Shown here piece after piece: positions 16,963 to 26,038 of a stretch of 32,665 nt of DNA; the stretch's first letter is position 1; each line of letters starts with the position of its first letter. Where the stretch lies: the NCBI GenBank assembly GCA_001724215.1, contig MEDW01000017.1:1-32665 (forward strand), written 5' to 3'. The position numbers were made by a program, and so were the translations under genes. The notes below the pieces were generated by a model that saw nothing but the letters and a program-made list of their open reading frames with translations, had not been told where the DNA came from and searched no databases. Source of the stretch: Erythrobacter sp. SCN 62-14 (lineage in GTDB: Bacteria; Pseudomonadota; Alphaproteobacteria; Sphingomonadales; Sphingomonadaceae).

Positions 16963-18261
16963 TCACATCACCACCGTCGTAATAAAATGCAGGGTCATCC
17001 CCACCAGCCCGCCGACAATCGTGCCGTTGATGCGGATAAATTGGAGGTCGCGGCCCACTGCGCTTTCGATGCGGCCGGTGATGGTGGTCGCGTCCCAGCG
17101 CTTCACCGTTTCTGACACCAGCTTCACAATCTGCCCGCCATAACGCGTCGCAATGCCCACCAGCGTGCGGCGGGCAAAGCGGTTGATCTGGTGTTGCAGG
17201 CGCTCGTCCTGCTGGAGCGCATGGCCGAGATCAGCCAGGCTCTTCCTCATTTCCTGCCCCAGCCCGCTTTCGGGCGCACGGGCGCGGCGGATCAGCGAAA
17301 GCCGCGCGCGCTCCCACACGCCGAGCCACCATTCGGCCACGGCCGGGTTTTCCAAGAGTTCGATCTTGAGGCTTTCCACCCGCGCGCGCGTTTCGGGGTC
17401 GTGCTGCAAATCCTGCCCAAGCTTTTGCAAGCCTTCCTCGATCTTGAAGCGCAAGGGGTGATCGGGATCGACCAGCACCTCGGCCAGCAGCTTATACAGC
17501 CCATCAAGCACGTTGGAGCTGATCGTTTTGTCGAGCCCCGCCCAGCGCAGCACGCCCGCCACGCGCTTGTGAATAATCTCGCGCAAGGTCTCCTCATTAT
17601 CCTCAATCGTCAGGCCCGCCCAGCGCACAAAGCCATCGATCAAGGGCTGATGGCGGCGATCGACCATCGCGGATTCTAGCATTCGTCCAGCAAGCGGCGC
17701 GATTTCCAGCTTGGCAATCTGCCCTGCAAGACCTGAACGCACCTGATTGCCGAGCCGTTCAGGGTCGAGCGATTCGAGCACTTCAGCGAGCAGCTCCGCC
17801 GCGCCTGAGGTGATGCGCGAGCGCGGATCGCTGCTATCCCCGCGTTCCGGCGCCATGGTGAGGAAATCACCCAGCGCGCGCGCCACATTCATGTTCGACA
17901 TGCGCCGCGCGACCACTGCAGGGGTGAGGAAATTTTCCTGCAGGAACTGCGCCATGGTGTCGGCAATGCGATCCTTGTTCTTGGGAATGATCGCGGTGTG
18001 GGGGATGGGAAGGCTCAAGGGATGGCGGAACAGCGCGGTCACGGCGAACCAGTCGGCAAGGCCGCCCACCATCGCGGCCTCGGCGAAGGAATTGACATAG
18101 CCCCACGCCCAGTGATCGCCCACCAGGCCGTGGGTGGTGAAGAAAATCACCGCCATCGCGGCCAACATGCCGGTCGCGGTCCAGCGCATCCGCCGCGCGC
18201 GATCGGCTGTCAGAGGCTCACCGCCAAAGGTCAGCGGCCGGGGGGTAGGAGTGCTCGCCAT
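16963..18261 (-). CDS. DUF445 family membrane protein
   Basis: 432 aa. It starts with a cytoplasmic N-terminus, one hydrophobic helix (GMLAAMAVIFFTTHGLVG), and then the family block GGLADWFAVTALFRHPLSLPIPHTAIIPKNKDRI. A long helical middle region (about 100-400) follows, and the protein ends in a Gly-rich hydrophobic stretch (NGTIVGGLVGMTLHFITTVVM). DUF445 proteins have no settled function. It begins 50 bp after the RND pump on the same strand and may be co-transcribed with it. AAGGCG precedes the ATG. Confidence 0.9.
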   Translation of the reverse strand: MASTPTPRPLTFGGEPLTADRARRMRWTATGMLAAMAVIFFTTHGLVGDHWAWGYVNSFAEAAMVGGLADWFAVTALFRHPLSLPIPHTAIIPKNKDRIADTMAQFLQENFLTPAVVARRMSNMNVARALGDFLTMAPERGDSSDPRSRITSGAAELLAEVLESLDPERLGNQVRSGLAGQIAKLEIAPLAGRMLESAMVDRRHQPLIDGFVRWAGLTIEDNEETLREIIHKRVAGVLRWAGLDKTISSNVLDGLYKLLAEVLVDPDHPLRFKIEEGLQKLGQDLQHDPETRARVESLKIELLENPAVAEWWLGVWERARLSLIRRARAPESGLGQEMRKSLADLGHALQQDERLQHQINRFARRTLVGIATRYGGQIVKLVSETVKRWDATTITGRIESAVGRDLQFIRINGTIVGGLVGMTLHFITTVVM

Positions 18262-18311
18262 AGCAGCGCCTTAGCCGGATTCCCCGCCCGAGGTCACGCC
18301 CCAAGCGCGGC

Positions 18312-21300
18312 TTATTCCGCTGGCTGGGGCGCAGTGTCCCCGGGGGCTTCGGCATCGTCGCCCGGCTTGTAGGTCAGGAAGCGCTTGGACAGCCACGGGC
18401 CAGCGCGCTTTTCAAAGCTGTCAGCAAGACTGAACCCGGCCGGCACAATCAGCAGCGTCAGCAGGGTCGAGAGCAGCAGTCCGCCGATCACCACAATCCC
18501 CATAGGTTGACGCCACGCCCCGTCACCGGTCAACGAAACCGCCACCGGCACCATCCCGGCGGTCATCGCAACTGTCGTCATCACGATTGGCTGCGCACGC
18601 TTGTGTCCGGCATCCATGATCGCTTCGAGCTGCGGGACGCCCTTGTTCATTTCCTCAATGGCGAAGTCGATCAGCAGGATCGAGTTCTTCGAGACAATGC
18701 CAAGCAGCAGCAGAATGCCGATATAGACCGGCATGGACTGCGGCTGGCCCAGCAGCCAAATCAGCAGGACGCCGCCCAAGGGCGCCAGCGCCAGCGACGT
18801 CATGTTGACCAGCGGGCTCATCAATCGCTTGTAGAGCAGCACCAGCACGGCAAACACCAGGAGCACGCCCGAAACCACGGCGATAATCAGGCTGACAACA
18901 AGCTCCTGCTGCCACTTGTCCTCACCCACCACATCGCGGATCACGCCAACCGGCAGATTCTGCAGGATCGGCAGCTTGTCGATTTCATCCTGCGCCGTGC
19001 CCTTCAAAACACCCGCAGCAAGATCAGCGCCGATCAGCACGCGGCGGTTCTGGTTGTAACGCTGGATCGCGGTCGGGCCGGAACCAAAGGTGATTTCTGC
19101 CACCCGGCCAAGCGGGACCGAGCCGCCGTTCAACGTCTGCACCGGCAAGTTCTCAATGGTGCGGAAATCGGTCCGCGCGGCATCCGACAAGCGCACCGTG
19201 ATCGGGATCTGGCGATCGGACAGCGAGAAGCGCGCAGCATTCTGTTCGATCTCGCCCAGGGTTGCGATGCGGATGGTCTGCGACAGCGCTGCGGTGGTCA
19301 CACCGAGTTCGGCAGCGATCTTGTCACGCGGGGTGATGATAATTTCGGGACGGTTGATGTCGGCGCTGATGCGCGGGGCGACAATGGTTTTGAGCCCCTT
19401 CATCTGTTCCACCAGCGTGGTGGCGGTTTGTTCGAGCAATTCAGGATCAGACCCGGCCAGCATAATCGTGATGTCGCGGCCCGAGCCAAAACCTCCGCGC
19501 TGCGACTGGAAGCGCACCCGCGCATCGGGAATACGCGCCAGTTCCGGTGCCAGCTCGCGTTCGAATTCAATCGAGGTGCGCTGGCGATCATCGCGCAGCT
19601 TGATGAAGATGGTGGAGCTTTCGCCAAGCCGGATGCGTTCGAGCAGGCGCTCGACTTCAGGCTCCTCGCGCAGACGCGCCGCGACGCCGTTGACCATGCG
19701 CTTGGCCTCCGCCAGCGTCGTGCCCGGAACCATCTCGATCTCGACCCGGCTGTTTTCAGTGTCGATACTCGGCTGGAATTGCGGCGGCAATTGCCCGAAC
19801 AAAAGGATCGTCACGAGGAAGGAGAACCAGCCCACACCGAGCATCCATACTCGATGATCATAGAAGCGGGCGGTCAGGTAGCGCGCGCCATCAGCCAGCC
19901 GGCCGCGGCCGGCGACCGGCATCTCGAACAGCTTGAAGGTCGCAAGGCCCGCCGCCAGCGACAGCCCCGAGACCAGCAGCAGCAAGGCCACTTCAAAGGT
20001 CTTGGAAATGATCTTGTAGATCGCGCCATAGGTATCGCTCGAAAAGGCACTGGCGATCTGCTTGGGAATCCCAAGGCCCATGACACCCTGCCATGGCGGG
20101 GCCGCGCCAAAGCCGGCAGCGATGGCGGCGCTCACCGAGCCCTGGAACAATTCGAACATCACTGTCCCTGTCACCACAAGCAGCGTCATCACAGTCATGA
20201 ACAGCGCCGCAACATAGGCCCCGCGCGAGCGCGGCGGAGTGACGCCGGCGCGCAGGGCATCCAGCTTGCCGCGATCAAGCGTCCAGGCGAGCACGCGCAG
20301 ATAACGCTCCATCCACTTGCCGCCGCCATGTTCGGCATGGCCCTTGGCCTCAAGGAAATAGGCCGCCATCAGCGGGGTCACCATGCGCGCGACCGCAAGG
20401 CTCATCAAAACGGCCACCACCACTGTGAGGCCGAAATTCTGGAAGAACTGCCCGGAAATTCCCGGCATCAGCCCAACCGGCAGGAACACCGCAACAATAC
20501 AGGCGCTGGTTGCCACCACCGGCAAACCGATTTCATCAGCCGCATCAATGCTGGCTCGGTATGCCGTCTTGCCCATGCGCATATGGCGCACGATGTTCTC
20601 GATCTCCACGATGGCGTCATCCACCAGCACGCCCGCCACCAGCGCCAGCGCCAGCAGCGACAGGAAGTTGAGGTTGAAGCCGAGCAAATCCATGAACCAG
20701 AAGGTGGGAATAGCCGACAGCGGGATCGCCACCGCGCTGATAAAGGTTGCACGCCAGTCGCGCAGGAAGAACAGCACGACCACCACAGCCAGCACTGCGC
20801 CTTCGATCAAGGCCTGAATCGAGGATTCATATTGGGCGCGGGTGTAATTGGTGGTGGTCGACAGCTTGATAAATTTGACGCCCGGAATTTCCGCCTCGAT
20901 CTTGTCGAGCTCTTTCATAGCCTCGTCATAGACGGTGAGATCGGAAGCCCCGCGCGCACGGCTCATGAAGAAGTTGACGACTTCCTTGCCATTGACCTCG
21001 CTGATCGAAGTGCGTTCCGAATTGCCATCGCGCACCCGCGCCACATCAGCAAGGCGCACCGTGCGTCCGCCGCCCAACTGGATCTGGGTCTGTGAAAGAT
21101 CATAGGCGCTCTTGCTGTTGCCCAGAACGCGCAGCGACTGGCGCGTTCCGCCAACCTCGGCCAAACCGCCTGCGGCATCGAGATTGACTTGTCTGAGCAC
21201 GCCGTTGATTTGCGAAGCGGTGACGCCCAGCGCCTGCATCTTGGCCGGATCAAGGATCACTTCGATTTCGCGGTCAACCCCGCCAAACCGGCCGACTTCG

Positions 21301-21824
21301 GCCATGCCTTCGATCTTGAGCAAGCGCTTGGCCACAGTGTCGTCGATGAACCAGCTCAACTGTTCGAGCGTCATGTCATTGGCTTCGACCGCGACATAGC
21401 CGATCGGTTCGCCCACTGCGTTGACCTTGCGGATCTGCGGTTCGAGAATGCCGTCGGGCAAAGCCCCGCGCACCGAACCAACCGCTGTGGTCACTTCGCT
21501 GAGCGCGTCGGTGATGTCGATCCCGATCTCGAATTCGACCATCGTCATCGAACTGCCCTCGCGCGCCGTCGACTGGATCGAAACCACACCATTGATGGAT
21601 CGCACCGCGCTTTCGATGCGCTGGGTGATTTGGTTCTCGATTTCGGTGGGCGAGGCGCCGGGCTGCGCGATGCTGACCGTCACCATCGGGAATTCAACAT
21701 CCGGGTTGTTGGTCACATCCATGCGCATGAAGCTCACCATCCCGGCAAGCAGCAAGGCGGCAAAGAACACCAGCGGGATTGCCGGATTGCGGATCGACCA
21801 GGCCGAGATGTTGCGAAGGCTCAT
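18312..21824 (-). CDS. RND efflux pump, inner-membrane permease (AcrB/HAE1-like) with an extra insertion
   Basis: 1170 aa against the usual 1020-1050. A proton-driven exporter that works as a trimer with an adaptor and a TolC-type channel. TM1 is near residues 16-33. The TM4 proton-relay Asp pair is D402-D403 (GVLVDDAIVEIEN), and the matching TM10 Lys is K1046 (GIVSKNSILLIDF). The periplasmic porter and docking domains look complete. The extra length lies at about 518-650, between TM6 and TM7. It holds two additional hydrophobic helices (about 536-556 and 611-631) and an amphipathic linker. The substrate cannot be told. It lies 46 bp behind the adaptor gene, with no outer-membrane channel gene in the window. 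Confidence 0.95.
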   Translation of the reverse strand: MSLRNISAWSIRNPAIPLVFFAALLLAGMVSFMRMDVTNNPDVEFPMVTVSIAQPGASPTEIENQITQRIESAVRSINGVVSIQSTAREGSSMTMVEFEIGIDITDALSEVTTAVGSVRGALPDGILEPQIRKVNAVGEPIGYVAVEANDMTLEQLSWFIDDTVAKRLLKIEGMAEVGRFGGVDREIEVILDPAKMQALGVTASQINGVLRQVNLDAAGGLAEVGGTRQSLRVLGNSKSAYDLSQTQIQLGGGRTVRLADVARVRDGNSERTSISEVNGKEVVNFFMSRARGASDLTVYDEAMKELDKIEAEIPGVKFIKLSTTTNYTRAQYESSIQALIEGAVLAVVVVLFFLRDWRATFISAVAIPLSAIPTFWFMDLLGFNLNFLSLLALALVAGVLVDDAIVEIENIVRHMRMGKTAYRASIDAADEIGLPVVATSACIVAVFLPVGLMPGISGQFFQNFGLTVVVAVLMSLAVARMVTPLMAAYFLEAKGHAEHGGGKWMERYLRVLAWTLDRGKLDALRAGVTPPRSRGAYVAALFMTVMTLLVVTGTVMFELFQGSVSAAIAAGFGAAPPWQGVMGLGIPKQIASAFSSDTYGAIYKIISKTFEVALLLLVSGLSLAAGLATFKLFEMPVAGRGRLADGARYLTARFYDHRVWMLGVGWFSFLVTILLFGQLPPQFQPSIDTENSRVEIEMVPGTTLAEAKRMVNGVAARLREEPEVERLLERIRLGESSTIFIKLRDDRQRTSIEFERELAPELARIPDARVRFQSQRGGFGSGRDITIMLAGSDPELLEQTATTLVEQMKGLKTIVAPRISADINRPEIIITPRDKIAAELGVTTAALSQTIRIATLGEIEQNAARFSLSDRQIPITVRLSDAARTDFRTIENLPVQTLNGGSVPLGRVAEITFGSGPTAIQRYNQNRRVLIGADLAAGVLKGTAQDEIDKLPILQNLPVGVIRDVVGEDKWQQELVVSLIIAVVSGVLLVFAVLVLLYKRLMSPLVNMTSLALAPLGGVLLIWLLGQPQSMPVYIGILLLLGIVSKNSILLIDFAIEEMNKGVPQLEAIMDAGHKRAQPIVMTTVAMTAGMVPVAVSLTGDGAWRQPMGIVVIGGLLLSTLLTLLIVPAGFSLADSFEKRAGPWLSKRFLTYKPGDDAEAPGDTAPQPAE

Positions 21825-21870
21825 AAGCGAAAGGTCTGCCTTGGTTGGTCGGTTAAATCTCTATACGCGC

Positions 21871-23061
21871 TCAGGGCTTCATCGGCTGCGGTTTGACGCT
21901 TTCGCCCGGCGTCAGGAACCCGCCTGCCCGAAGCACCACACTCTCCCGGCCGGTCAGCCCTTCAAGAATCACCACACCAGCCCGCGTGACAGCACCGGTC
22001 TTGATCGCGCGTCGCTGCGCCTTGTTATCGGCATCCACCACATAGACAAAACTGCCCGCACCATCGGCCAGCACGGCACTTTCAGGCAGGATCGTGGCGG
22101 TCACCGCGCCGCTGCTGATGCGCGCCGTGGCAAAGCCGCCAGGGCGCAATTCGCTTGCCCAGTTGAGCGCGATGCGCGCAGTGCCCTGTCGGGTCGCCTG
22201 ATCAATGACCGGGGAGATCTGCCAGATTTCGCCCGTAAACTGCTTGTCAGAACCGGTCGGCGTCACGCGCGCAACTGTTCCCTTGGGCAGGCGGGCAAGC
22301 TGTTCTTCGCTGAGCTGTGCGAGCATTTCCATTTCGCCGCCGCGGGCAATGGTGAACAGCGCGCCGCTGCCCGCGCCCACAGTCTGCCCGGGCTCGACAT
22401 TGCGCTGCAGCACATAACCGGCCGCGGGCGCATAGATATTCAGCCGATCATTGCGCGCACGCAATTCGCGCAGCTGCGCTTCGGCCACCCTGACGCGGGC
22501 CACGGCGGCATCGCGCGTTGCGGTGAGCTGATCGACATTGGCCTTGGTTACAAAGCCGCGTTCAACCAGTTGCAGCGCGCGATCAAGATTGGCCTGAGCA
22601 AGCGTTGCATCCGCGCGCGCCACTTCGATCTGGGCGGCCTGCGCCTCGGCCTGCTCGACCTGCACCGCGCGGTCGATCACCGCGAGCACCTGCCCGGCAT
22701 TGACCCAATCGCCTGCATCCACCGTGACGCGCATGACCATGCCGCCCTCACCCACCACGCCCACCGGCATCGGACGACGCGCAGCAAGCGTGCCGGGCGC
22801 TTCGATCTCACCGGCCACCGTGGTCTGACCGGGCGTGATCACTGTCACCACGGGGGCCTGGGCATTATCGTCACCCGCCGGGGTCGGCCGGCCGCCCGAA
22901 AGAACAAAATAAGCCGCAATCGCCAGCAGCAGGCCAAGCAGACCCAGCCCGCCCCAGATCACGCCGCGCGGGATCGCTGGCCCGCGCGCGGAGGCCGGAG
23001 CGCCAAGCTCGGCCGCAATGCCATCAGCCGCTTCGGCAGTGATCGTGGTTTCGTAGTTCAT
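21871..23061 (-). CDS. RND efflux periplasmic adaptor (membrane fusion protein)
   Basis: 396 aa from the ATG at 23061, which has AAGGA six bases upstream; an ATG two codons earlier (23067) touches the AAGGA and is less likely. An N-terminal anchor helix (GGLGLLGLLLAIAAYFVLSGG) takes the place of a lipobox. Then come the lipoyl half-motif (VDAGDWVNAGQVLAVID), a coiled-coil hairpin (about 115-185, EQAEAQAAQIEVARADATLAQ region), the second lipoyl half (IYAPAAGYVLQRNVEPGQTVGAG) and beta-barrel domains. It links the permease at 18312-21824 to an outer-membrane channel encoded elsewhere. First gene of this minus-strand operon. Confidence 0.94.
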   Translation of the reverse strand: MNYETTITAEAADGIAAELGAPASARGPAIPRGVIWGGLGLLGLLLAIAAYFVLSGGRPTPAGDDNAQAPVVTVITPGQTTVAGEIEAPGTLAARRPMPVGVVGEGGMVMRVTVDAGDWVNAGQVLAVIDRAVQVEQAEAQAAQIEVARADATLAQANLDRALQLVERGFVTKANVDQLTATRDAAVARVRVAEAQLRELRARNDRLNIYAPAAGYVLQRNVEPGQTVGAGSGALFTIARGGEMEMLAQLSEEQLARLPKGTVARVTPTGSDKQFTGEIWQISPVIDQATRQGTARIALNWASELRPGGFATARISSGAVTATILPESAVLADGAGSFVYVVDADNKAQRRAIKTGAVTRAGVVILEGLTGRESVVLRAGGFLTPGESVKPQPMKP

Positions 23062-23273
23062 TGCCATTCCTTAAGCCGCGAAAGGCGGGCGAACAGGCCT
23101 ATCGGGAAAAAGCGCCCCCGCGCCTTGGTGTGTTATCTTGATAAGGCACTTTGCGCAATTCCCCACTAAGCCCAAGCGCGTGATTGCAACAATAGTCTTA
23201 TCGACTGATGGCCTGCAATCCTAGACGAAGGGCAAGCGGCAAAGGTTCCCGAAGACGCGCTGCCTTGCGGTTT

Positions 23274-23555
23274 TCAGCGCAACCGCCCGCGCTGGATCAG
23301 ATTGACGATGGCAAGCAGCAGCGATGCGCCTGCAACAGCAGCCAGAATGCCCGAAAAATCAGGCGGCCAGCCGCCAATGCGTCCGCTACCGAAGATGAAG
23401 GAGAACACCGAATTGCCAATGAAGGAGCCGATGACTCCCACGATCACGTTGGCGATCAGGCCCATATCCGCATCGCGGCGCATCACCAGACTGGCGAGCC
23501 AGCCGACAATCCCGCCCATGATCAGGAACCACACAAAGCCCAGCACATCGCCCAT
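23274..23555 (-). CDS. GlsB/YeaQ/YmgE-family small membrane protein
   Basis: 93 aa with three hydrophobic helices and the Gly-rich pattern of the transglycosylase-associated (YeaQ) family: GFVWFLIMGGIVGWLASLVM, then IANVIVGVIGSFIGNSVF, and a last helix GILAAVAGASLLLAIVNLI. These inner-membrane proteins are often stress-induced; the biochemical role is unknown. The ATG at 23555 has GGAGG seven bases upstream; a longer reading to 23651 starts in the neighbour and is rejected. Its ribosome site lies in the 3' arm of the hairpin at 23562-23596. Confidence 0.88.
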   Translation of the reverse strand: MGDVLGFVWFLIMGGIVGWLASLVMRRDADMGLIANVIVGVIGSFIGNSVFSFIFGSGRIGGWPPDFSGILAAVAGASLLLAIVNLIQRGRLR

Positions 23556-23561
23556 AAACAC

Positions 23562-23596
23562 CTCCGCCCCGCCAGCAGGATGCTGACAGGGCGGAG
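23562..23596 (-). promoter_or_regulatory. 5' UTR hairpin covering the ribosome binding site of the YeaQ-like gene
   Basis: Read on the minus strand: CTCCGCCC, TGT, CAGC, loop ATCCT, GCTG, GCG, GGGCGGAG. Outer stem 8 bp, inner stem 4 bp, with a symmetric 3x3 internal loop. The GGAG of the 3' arm is part of the Shine-Dalgarno for ATG 23555. There is no U-tract, so it is unlikely to be a terminator for sciP. Confidence 0.6.
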
Positions 23597-23647
23597 TTAA
23601 ACGATCACACGCTGATGTAAAAGGCCAAGCGTTGCCTGGCTGCAACA

Positions 23648-23947
23648 TCAATAGCGATGCTGGCGTTCATAAAGGTCGCGGTAGTGCTGAAGCCGCGTGA
23701 CGCGCAGCCCCTGCATGCCCGAGCGATCCACCGCTCGCTGCCACGAGGCGAATTCCTCAAGCGTTAAATTGTAGCGCTCCAACACCTCGTCAATGGTAAG
23801 CAGCCCGCCACTGACGGCCGCCACCACTTCGGCCTTGCGGCGCACCACCCACCGCTTGGTGTCGGGCGACGGCAAGTCCTCCAGAGTAAGCGGTTCGCCG
23901 AGCGGACCGATTACCTGTGCCGGGCGGAAGTCCTGATTTTCAATCAT
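23648..23947 (-). CDS. sciP: CtrA inhibitor SciP (DUF1153)
   Basis: 99 aa. SciP is a small helix-turn-helix protein that binds CtrA and blocks its activation of target promoters, timing the cell cycle in Caulobacter. The alphaproteobacterial family signature is clear: GPLGEPLTLEDLPSPDTKRWV, RRKAEVVAAVSGGLL, and the HTH stretch TIDEVLERYNLTLEEFASW. Length is normal. Its ATG overlaps the stop of the upstream unknown gene by four bases (ATGA), so the two should be translated together. Role here is inferred from the family. Confidence 0.93.
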   Translation of the reverse strand: MIENQDFRPAQVIGPLGEPLTLEDLPSPDTKRWVVRRKAEVVAAVSGGLLTIDEVLERYNLTLEEFASWQRAVDRSGMQGLRVTRLQHYRDLYERQHRY

Positions 23948-24336
23948 TGCTTATCTCTCGCATCTTCCCGGTCCTGAGCCGCGCCTGACCCTGCGGCCCC
24001 GGCACGATCTTCACATTCCGGCAAGATATTGGTGCAACCTTTATGCTGTTCTAAAGAGCCAAGGTTAATGAGTGGTTCGCCATCTTCCAGAGCCCGGAAA
24101 TATTTGGCTGCCGCATCGCTGAAGCTGGCAGCCGTGTCGGAAATGCTGCGGCGCGCTTCCTGACGCAGCGCCACACGCAGATCGCGCGCGGCTTCGAGCC
24201 GGGCCGTCAGATCACTCCAGGCAATCGCCTTGAGCGCGGTTTCCGCACGCCGCAAGCCAGCCGCGTGCAAGGGGTCCGGCACATCGTGCGGCGCAGCAGA
24301 GGGCAAGCCTCGAAAAAGTCGTGATTCCTCGAACAT
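23944..24336 (-). CDS. Hypothetical protein coupled to sciP
   Basis: 130 aa from ATG 24336 (MFEESRLFRGL); a GTG two codons upstream is the alternative. I do not recognise the family. The sequence is mostly helical and Ala/Arg rich (ARLEAARDLRVALRQEARRS, SDAAAKYFRALEDGEPLIN), has no signal peptide or membrane segment, and contains two Cys near the end. The tail (EDRAGAAGSGAAQDREDARDKQ) is low-complexity and probably disordered. The 4-base overlap with sciP suggests co-expression and possibly a cell-cycle link. Confidence 0.72.
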   Translation of the reverse strand: MFEESRLFRGLPSAAPHDVPDPLHAAGLRRAETALKAIAWSDLTARLEAARDLRVALRQEARRSISDTAASFSDAAAKYFRALEDGEPLINLGSLEQHKGCTNILPECEDRAGAAGSGAAQDREDARDKQ

Positions 24337-24370
24337 AGACACATGGCTTAGCGCGCACTGGTCAATATCG

Positions 24371-24389
24371 GGTAAAGCCGGGATTTACC
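24371..24389. promoter_or_regulatory. Inverted repeat in the divergent sciP-side / mnmA promoter region
   Basis: GGTAAA, 7 bp, TTTACC. It lies 34 bp upstream of the unknown gene before sciP and 82 bp upstream of mnmA. The size and symmetry suit a dimeric regulator, but the site is short and may be chance. Confidence 0.3.
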
Positions 24390-24471
24390 TCACCTTAGGA
24401 TTATTCCGGCGCGCCGCGGCAAGACTGGCGCAAAGGCACCCTTGCCGTTATAGGAGCAGTAAGGCTCTCCC

Positions 24472-25641
24472 ATGGATACCAAGACTCTTGCCACAGCCAG
24501 CTCGGATTTCGGGCTTGATGCCGCCAGCCTGTTCGACTTGCCGCGCGCCGCAAGCGACTGCCGGATCGTTGTCGCCATGAGCGGCGGGGTGGACAGCTCG
24601 GTCGTCGCCGCCCTTGCCGCCGCCAGCGGCGCCGAAGTGATCGGCATCACGCTCCAGCTTTATGATTACGGCGCCGCCACGGGGCGCAAGGGGGCGTGCT
24701 GTGCCGGCGATGACATCCGCGATGCCCGCGCCGTGGCCGACCGGCTGGGCATTGCCCATTACGTCTTCGATCACGAAACCGCCTTTCGCGAGGAGGTGGT
24801 TGAACAGTTCGCCGACGAATATCTCGCCGGGCGCACGCCGGTGCCCTGCATCCGCTGCAACATGGGGCCCAAGTTCACCGACCTGTTCCGCATGGCGCGC
24901 GAGCTGGGGGCGGATTGTCTGGCCACCGGGCATTATGTGCGCCGGGTGATGACGCCAGATGGCCCGCAATTGCACCGCGCCGCCGATCCGACGCGCGATC
25001 AGTCCTATTTCCTTTACGCCACCACCGATGCGCAATTGGATTACCTGCGCTTCCCGCTTGGCGGCCTGCCCAAAACTGAGGTGCGCGAATTGGCGGAAAA
25101 GGCGGGCCTGCGCAACGCGGCCAAGCCTGATAGCCAAGACATTTGCTTTGTCCCCGATGGCGACTATGCGAAAATCGTCACCAAGCTGCGCCCCGAAGGC
25201 GCCTTGGGCGGCGATATTGTTCACGCTGCAACCGGCGAGCGGCTCGGCACGCACAAGGGCATCATCCATTTCACTGTCGGCCAGAGGAAGGGCCTCGAAA
25301 TCGGCGGCCAGCCTGAGCCGCTTTATGTGATCGGCGTTGACGCGGCGCGGCGCGAGGTGCGGGTCGGGCCGAAACGGATGCTGGCGGTCGAGGCCGCGCA
25401 TCTGATCGAGACGAACCGCATCGGGCCTTTGCCGGACGCGCCGCTGACGGCCAAGGTGCGCTCTCTGGCCAAGCCCGTGCCGGTGACGCTCGAAGGCGCA
25501 TTGGGCGATGGCGCACCCGCCACGATCCGCTTTGCCGCTCCCGAATTTGGCGTGGCGCCGGGACAAGCGGCGGTGATCTATGCAGGGACACGCGTGATCG
25601 GCGGCGGGTGGATCGACACCACCGAGAAGGTCGCGGGTTAA
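24472..25641 (+). CDS. mnmA: tRNA-specific 2-thiouridylase
   Basis: 389 aa. It thiolates U34 of tRNA-Lys, -Glu and -Gln using sulfur relayed from IscS and ATP. The PP-loop ([15 protein letters not shown], near residue 37) binds ATP. The first catalytic Cys is in [10 protein letters not shown] and the second in [15 protein letters not shown]. The ATGHYVRR and [10 protein letters not shown] blocks and the C-terminal barrel domain with [14 protein letters not shown] are intact. The N-terminal 35 residues are slightly longer than in E. coli. The start is behind AGGAGCAGTAAGG. Its end overlaps the opposite-strand gene at 25638 by four bases. Confidence 0.96.
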   Translation: MDTKTLATASSDFGLDAASLFDLPRAASDCRIVVAMSGGVDSSVVAALAAASGAEVIGITLQLYDYGAATGRKGACCAGDDIRDARAVADRLGIAHYVFDHETAFREEVVEQFADEYLAGRTPVPCIRCNMGPKFTDLFRMARELGADCLATGHYVRRVMTPDGPQLHRAADPTRDQSYFLYATTDAQLDYLRFPLGGLPKTEVRELAEKAGLRNAAKPDSQDICFVPDGDYAKIVTKLRPEGALGGDIVHAATGERLGTHKGIIHFTVGQRKGLEIGGQPEPLYVIGVDAARREVRVGPKRMLAVEAAHLIETNRIGPLPDAPLTAKVRSLAKPVPVTLEGALGDGAPATIRFAAPEFGVAPGQAAVIYAGTRVIGGGWIDTTEKVAG

Positions 25642-26021
25642 CCCGCCCACTTCTCCAGCACGCAGCCATAGCCTTCGCGGTAAGTCGCGGTGGTCGAGGC
25701 CATCAGCGGGAAACGCGCCGTCACGCTGCGCGCCGCCGGATCATCAACCAGCGTGACCAGCTCCATGCCTGAAAGCTTGTCCTTGGCGCAGTCTGCAAGG
25801 CTGCGGCCCGCGACAAACCGGCACGAACACGCCACCCGCGCAGAATAGGCAGTGCTGACGCCTGAATAGCCCCTGATCGGCTCACGAAAGGCGATGAACA
25901 CCGCCACCAGCCCAAGGCCAATCGCGAGCAGCATCCAGAGCGCCCATCTGCGCCTGCGCGGACGGGGTGAGGATGCGGTTGCTTTCGCCGCCATTTTCGT
26001 CATTGCCAAGCCGGGTTCCAT
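25638..26021 (-). CDS. Small single-anchor protein with four cysteines, unknown function
   Basis: 127 aa. A basic N-terminus (RPRRRR) is followed by one membrane helix ([20 protein letters not shown]), so the rest should be periplasmic. The exported part holds four Cys: CSC ([16 protein letters not shown]) and a late one in [11 protein letters not shown], suggesting disulfides or metal. I recall related sphingomonad proteins beside serine hydrolase genes, as here, but no function. An internal ATG at 26003 is an alternative start. It is divergent from the serine hydrolase with only 17 bp between starts, so their promoters must overlap or lie inside each other's coding regions. Confidence 0.72.
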   Translation of the reverse strand: MEPGLAMTKMAAKATASSPRPRRRRWALWMLLAIGLGLVAVFIAFREPIRGYSGVSTAYSARVACSCRFVAGRSLADCAKDKLSGMELVTLVDDPAARSVTARFPLMASTTATYREGYGCVLEKWAG

Positions 26022-26038
26022 CAGGGATTGAGGACGCG

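Noticed and set aside
18507..21095. 862-aa open frame on the plus strand
   Set aside because: Antisense to the RND pump; His/Gln/Arg-rich composition typical of shadow frames.
21421..23169. 582-aa open frame on the plus strand
   Set aside because: Antisense to the pump and adaptor genes, whose motifs are certain.
23597..23647. EcfG-type general stress promoter before the YeaQ-like gene
   Set aside because: A CGTT is present, but no GGAAC stands 16-17 bp upstream of it; the nearest similar GCAAC is 27 bp away.
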